In this document: piece by piece, positions 62,926 to 64,000 of the stretch
Position numbering within the stretch: position 1 is the first letter of the stretch
Layout of the letters: every line of letters begins with the position of its first letter
NCBI RefSeq assembly: GCF_012911975.1
Contig: NZ_SMDQ01000024.1
Location: forward strand, 1 to 64,000
From: Nodosilinea sp. P-1105
Lineage (GTDB): Bacteria > Cyanobacteriota > Cyanobacteriia > Phormidesmidales > Phormidesmidaceae
Reading direction: 5' to 3'
DNA: 64,000 nucleotides
Program-made: the position numbers and the translations under genes
The notes under the pieces: generated by a model
What the model was told of the DNA's origin: nothing
The model's input: the letters and a program-made list of their open reading frames with translations, nothing else
Database searches by the model: none

Positions 62926-64000
62926 GCGGGGAATGGGGAGAGAACGCCTTGCGAGGTCTTCGAGGTGGCGTTTGTGTGCCCGAATAATGGCATCGACCAG
63001 GGTTCGCACCGCCTCGGCCCAGAGTTCTGTACGCAGCTCCTGATCGCCGTTTGCTGTGATGGTCAGCTTGTCCACCGTTGGTTGGTCAAACCCCAGATGC
63101 GCCCACACCCGGTCCTCCTCTGTGGCTGATAATTGTCGAATGGTATCTAGACTGCCCTGGGGCCATTTGGCTTCGCGGTTTTCTACGTTCTCCAGTGCTG
63201 TTAACCACTGGGGAACGGGGTTTTGAGCATTCTGTCCCAGCAGGCGACCGACAGCAGAACGTAAGCTGCCCAGTTGGCTCATCGGTGGATGGCTTTTGGG
63301 TTGGTTGTCCTTATCCAGAGTAATTTTGATGCCGAGGATGCGCTCCCTGGCAGTGGCATCGGCGGCGATCGCAAAGGCCTTTTGCTGAATCATCTCTCGC
63401 CATGCCGCCCGCTCAATTAAACGAGCGTACTCAAAGGAGGCGTGTCCCTTAGCAATGGGGGTAAAGCTTGTGCCAGGTTGATGGGATGTCGGCGCTTGGC
63501 GTGTTTTGCCTGCCAGGGCGGTCATCAGCAATGGGTCGTTGAAGCAAATTTGGCCGTAGCCTTCAGCCCGGCGATCGCCGATGCCCCTGGCCTCAAGCTC
63601 GGCTAGTTTTTCAGGCTTTGGTAGATCGCCTTCGATTTCATAGACTGCACAGCTCCCCGCCTGAAAGCCCAGCATCGACGGGCGGGGCAAGCCCCAGCGC
63701 ACCTGCCAAGCTTCAGTGCGGTGCGATCGCATCATTACTGACAATAGCCCGACTTCGGGACGCTCCTGTAGTTCAACCCCCAGCTCAGCAGCCAATGCCG
63801 ATCTGAAATCCTTAGGCGATGTAGTGGAACTCAAGGCGGAATTCCGCAGTAGCACATCCGACAGGCACCAGACGTAAAGCAGCTTGTTGGCGACAGGCTT
63901 GATGGGCTGACTCACTGGGGGTTGGGGGCTGATTTGCACCACGCCGTACTGGTCTTTTTTCGATTGCCCAATGGATACTTGGCCGTTGAGCGCTTGCCAC
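62923..64000 (-). CDS. csx10: Csx10-family RAMP, III-D (5' end beyond window)
   Basis: Csx10 is the Cas5-like RAMP of subtype III-D, which probably holds the 5' end of the crRNA. The frame is open to the right edge. The visible part begins WQALNGQVSIGQSKKDQYGV, has KLLYVWCLSDVLLRN and the diagnostic glycine-rich motif GIGDRRAEGYGQICFN, and ends in a charged helical region. About 358 codons are seen and the N-terminal part is missing, so the GTG at 63942 is not the real start. It heads the visible operon; cas10 would be expected further right. Confidence 0.85.
   Translation of the reverse strand, partial: WQALNGQVSIGQSKKDQYGVVQISPQPPVSQPIKPVANKLLYVWCLSDVLLRNSALSSTTSPKDFRSALAAELGVELQERPEVGLLSVMMRSHRTEAWQVRWGLPRPSMLGFQAGSCAVYEIEGDLPKPEKLAELEARGIGDRRAEGYGQICFNDPLLMTALAGKTRQAPTSHQPGTSFTPIAKGHASFEYARLIERAAWREMIQQKAFAIAADATARERILGIKITLDKDNQPKSHPPMSQLGSLRSAVGRLLGQNAQNPVPQWLTALENVENREAKWPQGSLDTIRQLSATEEDRVWAHLGFDQPTVDKLTITANGDQELRTELWAEAVRTLVDAIIRAHKRHLEDLARRSLPIPR

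Noticed and set aside
58334..64000. Subtype III-A or III-B (Csm or Cmr) assignment
   Set aside because: The combination of Csx10-like, Csx19-like and TIGR03986-like proteins with a double-Csm3 protein fits III-D; no Cmr5, Csm2 or Csm4/5-type genes are seen.

Overview
The window looks like an accessory region, possibly plasmid-borne, of a filamentous cyanobacterium. The palindrome GCGATCGC (the cyanobacterial HIP1 octamer) recurs throughout. The CRISPR repeats end in the GGAAAC tag common in cyanobacteria, and the AAA-like/WD40 proteins and the MobF relaxase are of cyanobacterial style. No species can be named from the sequence alone. The plasmid idea is an inference from the relaxase and a degraded, possibly partition-type gene remnant.

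Region 1 (1-42,829) is a large insecticidal-type Tc (ABC) toxin island with two separate assemblies on the + strand. Assembly A is a fused TcB-TcC gene (744-9191) split by an IS5-family element (4181-5472), a small DUF5818-like protein with a heptapeptide repeat (9446-10132), and a one-piece TcA of 2613 residues (10226-18067). Assembly B is an intact fused TcB-TcC (23905-31707) followed by a TcA split into two adjoining genes (32132-39604 and 39608-42829), as in TcaA/TcaB or YenA1/YenA2. Both TcB-TcC genes end in unrelated, AT-rich variable toxin tips. Between the assemblies, on the - strand, lies a translationally coupled pair: a TIR-STAND protein and a membrane-anchored STAND-WD40 protein (18122-23234). 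This pair resembles a two-protein NTPase immunity or cell-death module.

The island is bracketed by two copies of a ~167-bp direct repeat (1-167 and 43269-43436). The right copy lies just upstream of a MobF relaxase-helicase gene (43553-46903), so the repeat may be an oriT or relaxase control region, and the whole 43-kb cargo could move by recombination between copies. A 142-aa coiled-coil ORF is overprinted in another frame inside the 3' part of the relaxase gene.

Region 2 (47,003-64,000) is a subtype III-D CRISPR-Cas locus. cas6 is on the + strand. Everything else is read on the - strand, from the right edge leftward: csx10 (cut by the window end), a double-Csm3-like RAMP, csx19, a large TIGR03986-type RAMP, array 2 (34 repeats), a TIR-SAVED effector gene, cas1, cas2 and array 1 (52 repeats). 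The TIR-SAVED protein is the expected receptor for a cyclic oligonucleotide made by Cas10. cas10 itself is not in the window and would lie beyond the right edge. The two arrays share the core of their repeats and both read canonically on the - strand, with leaders at their right ends.
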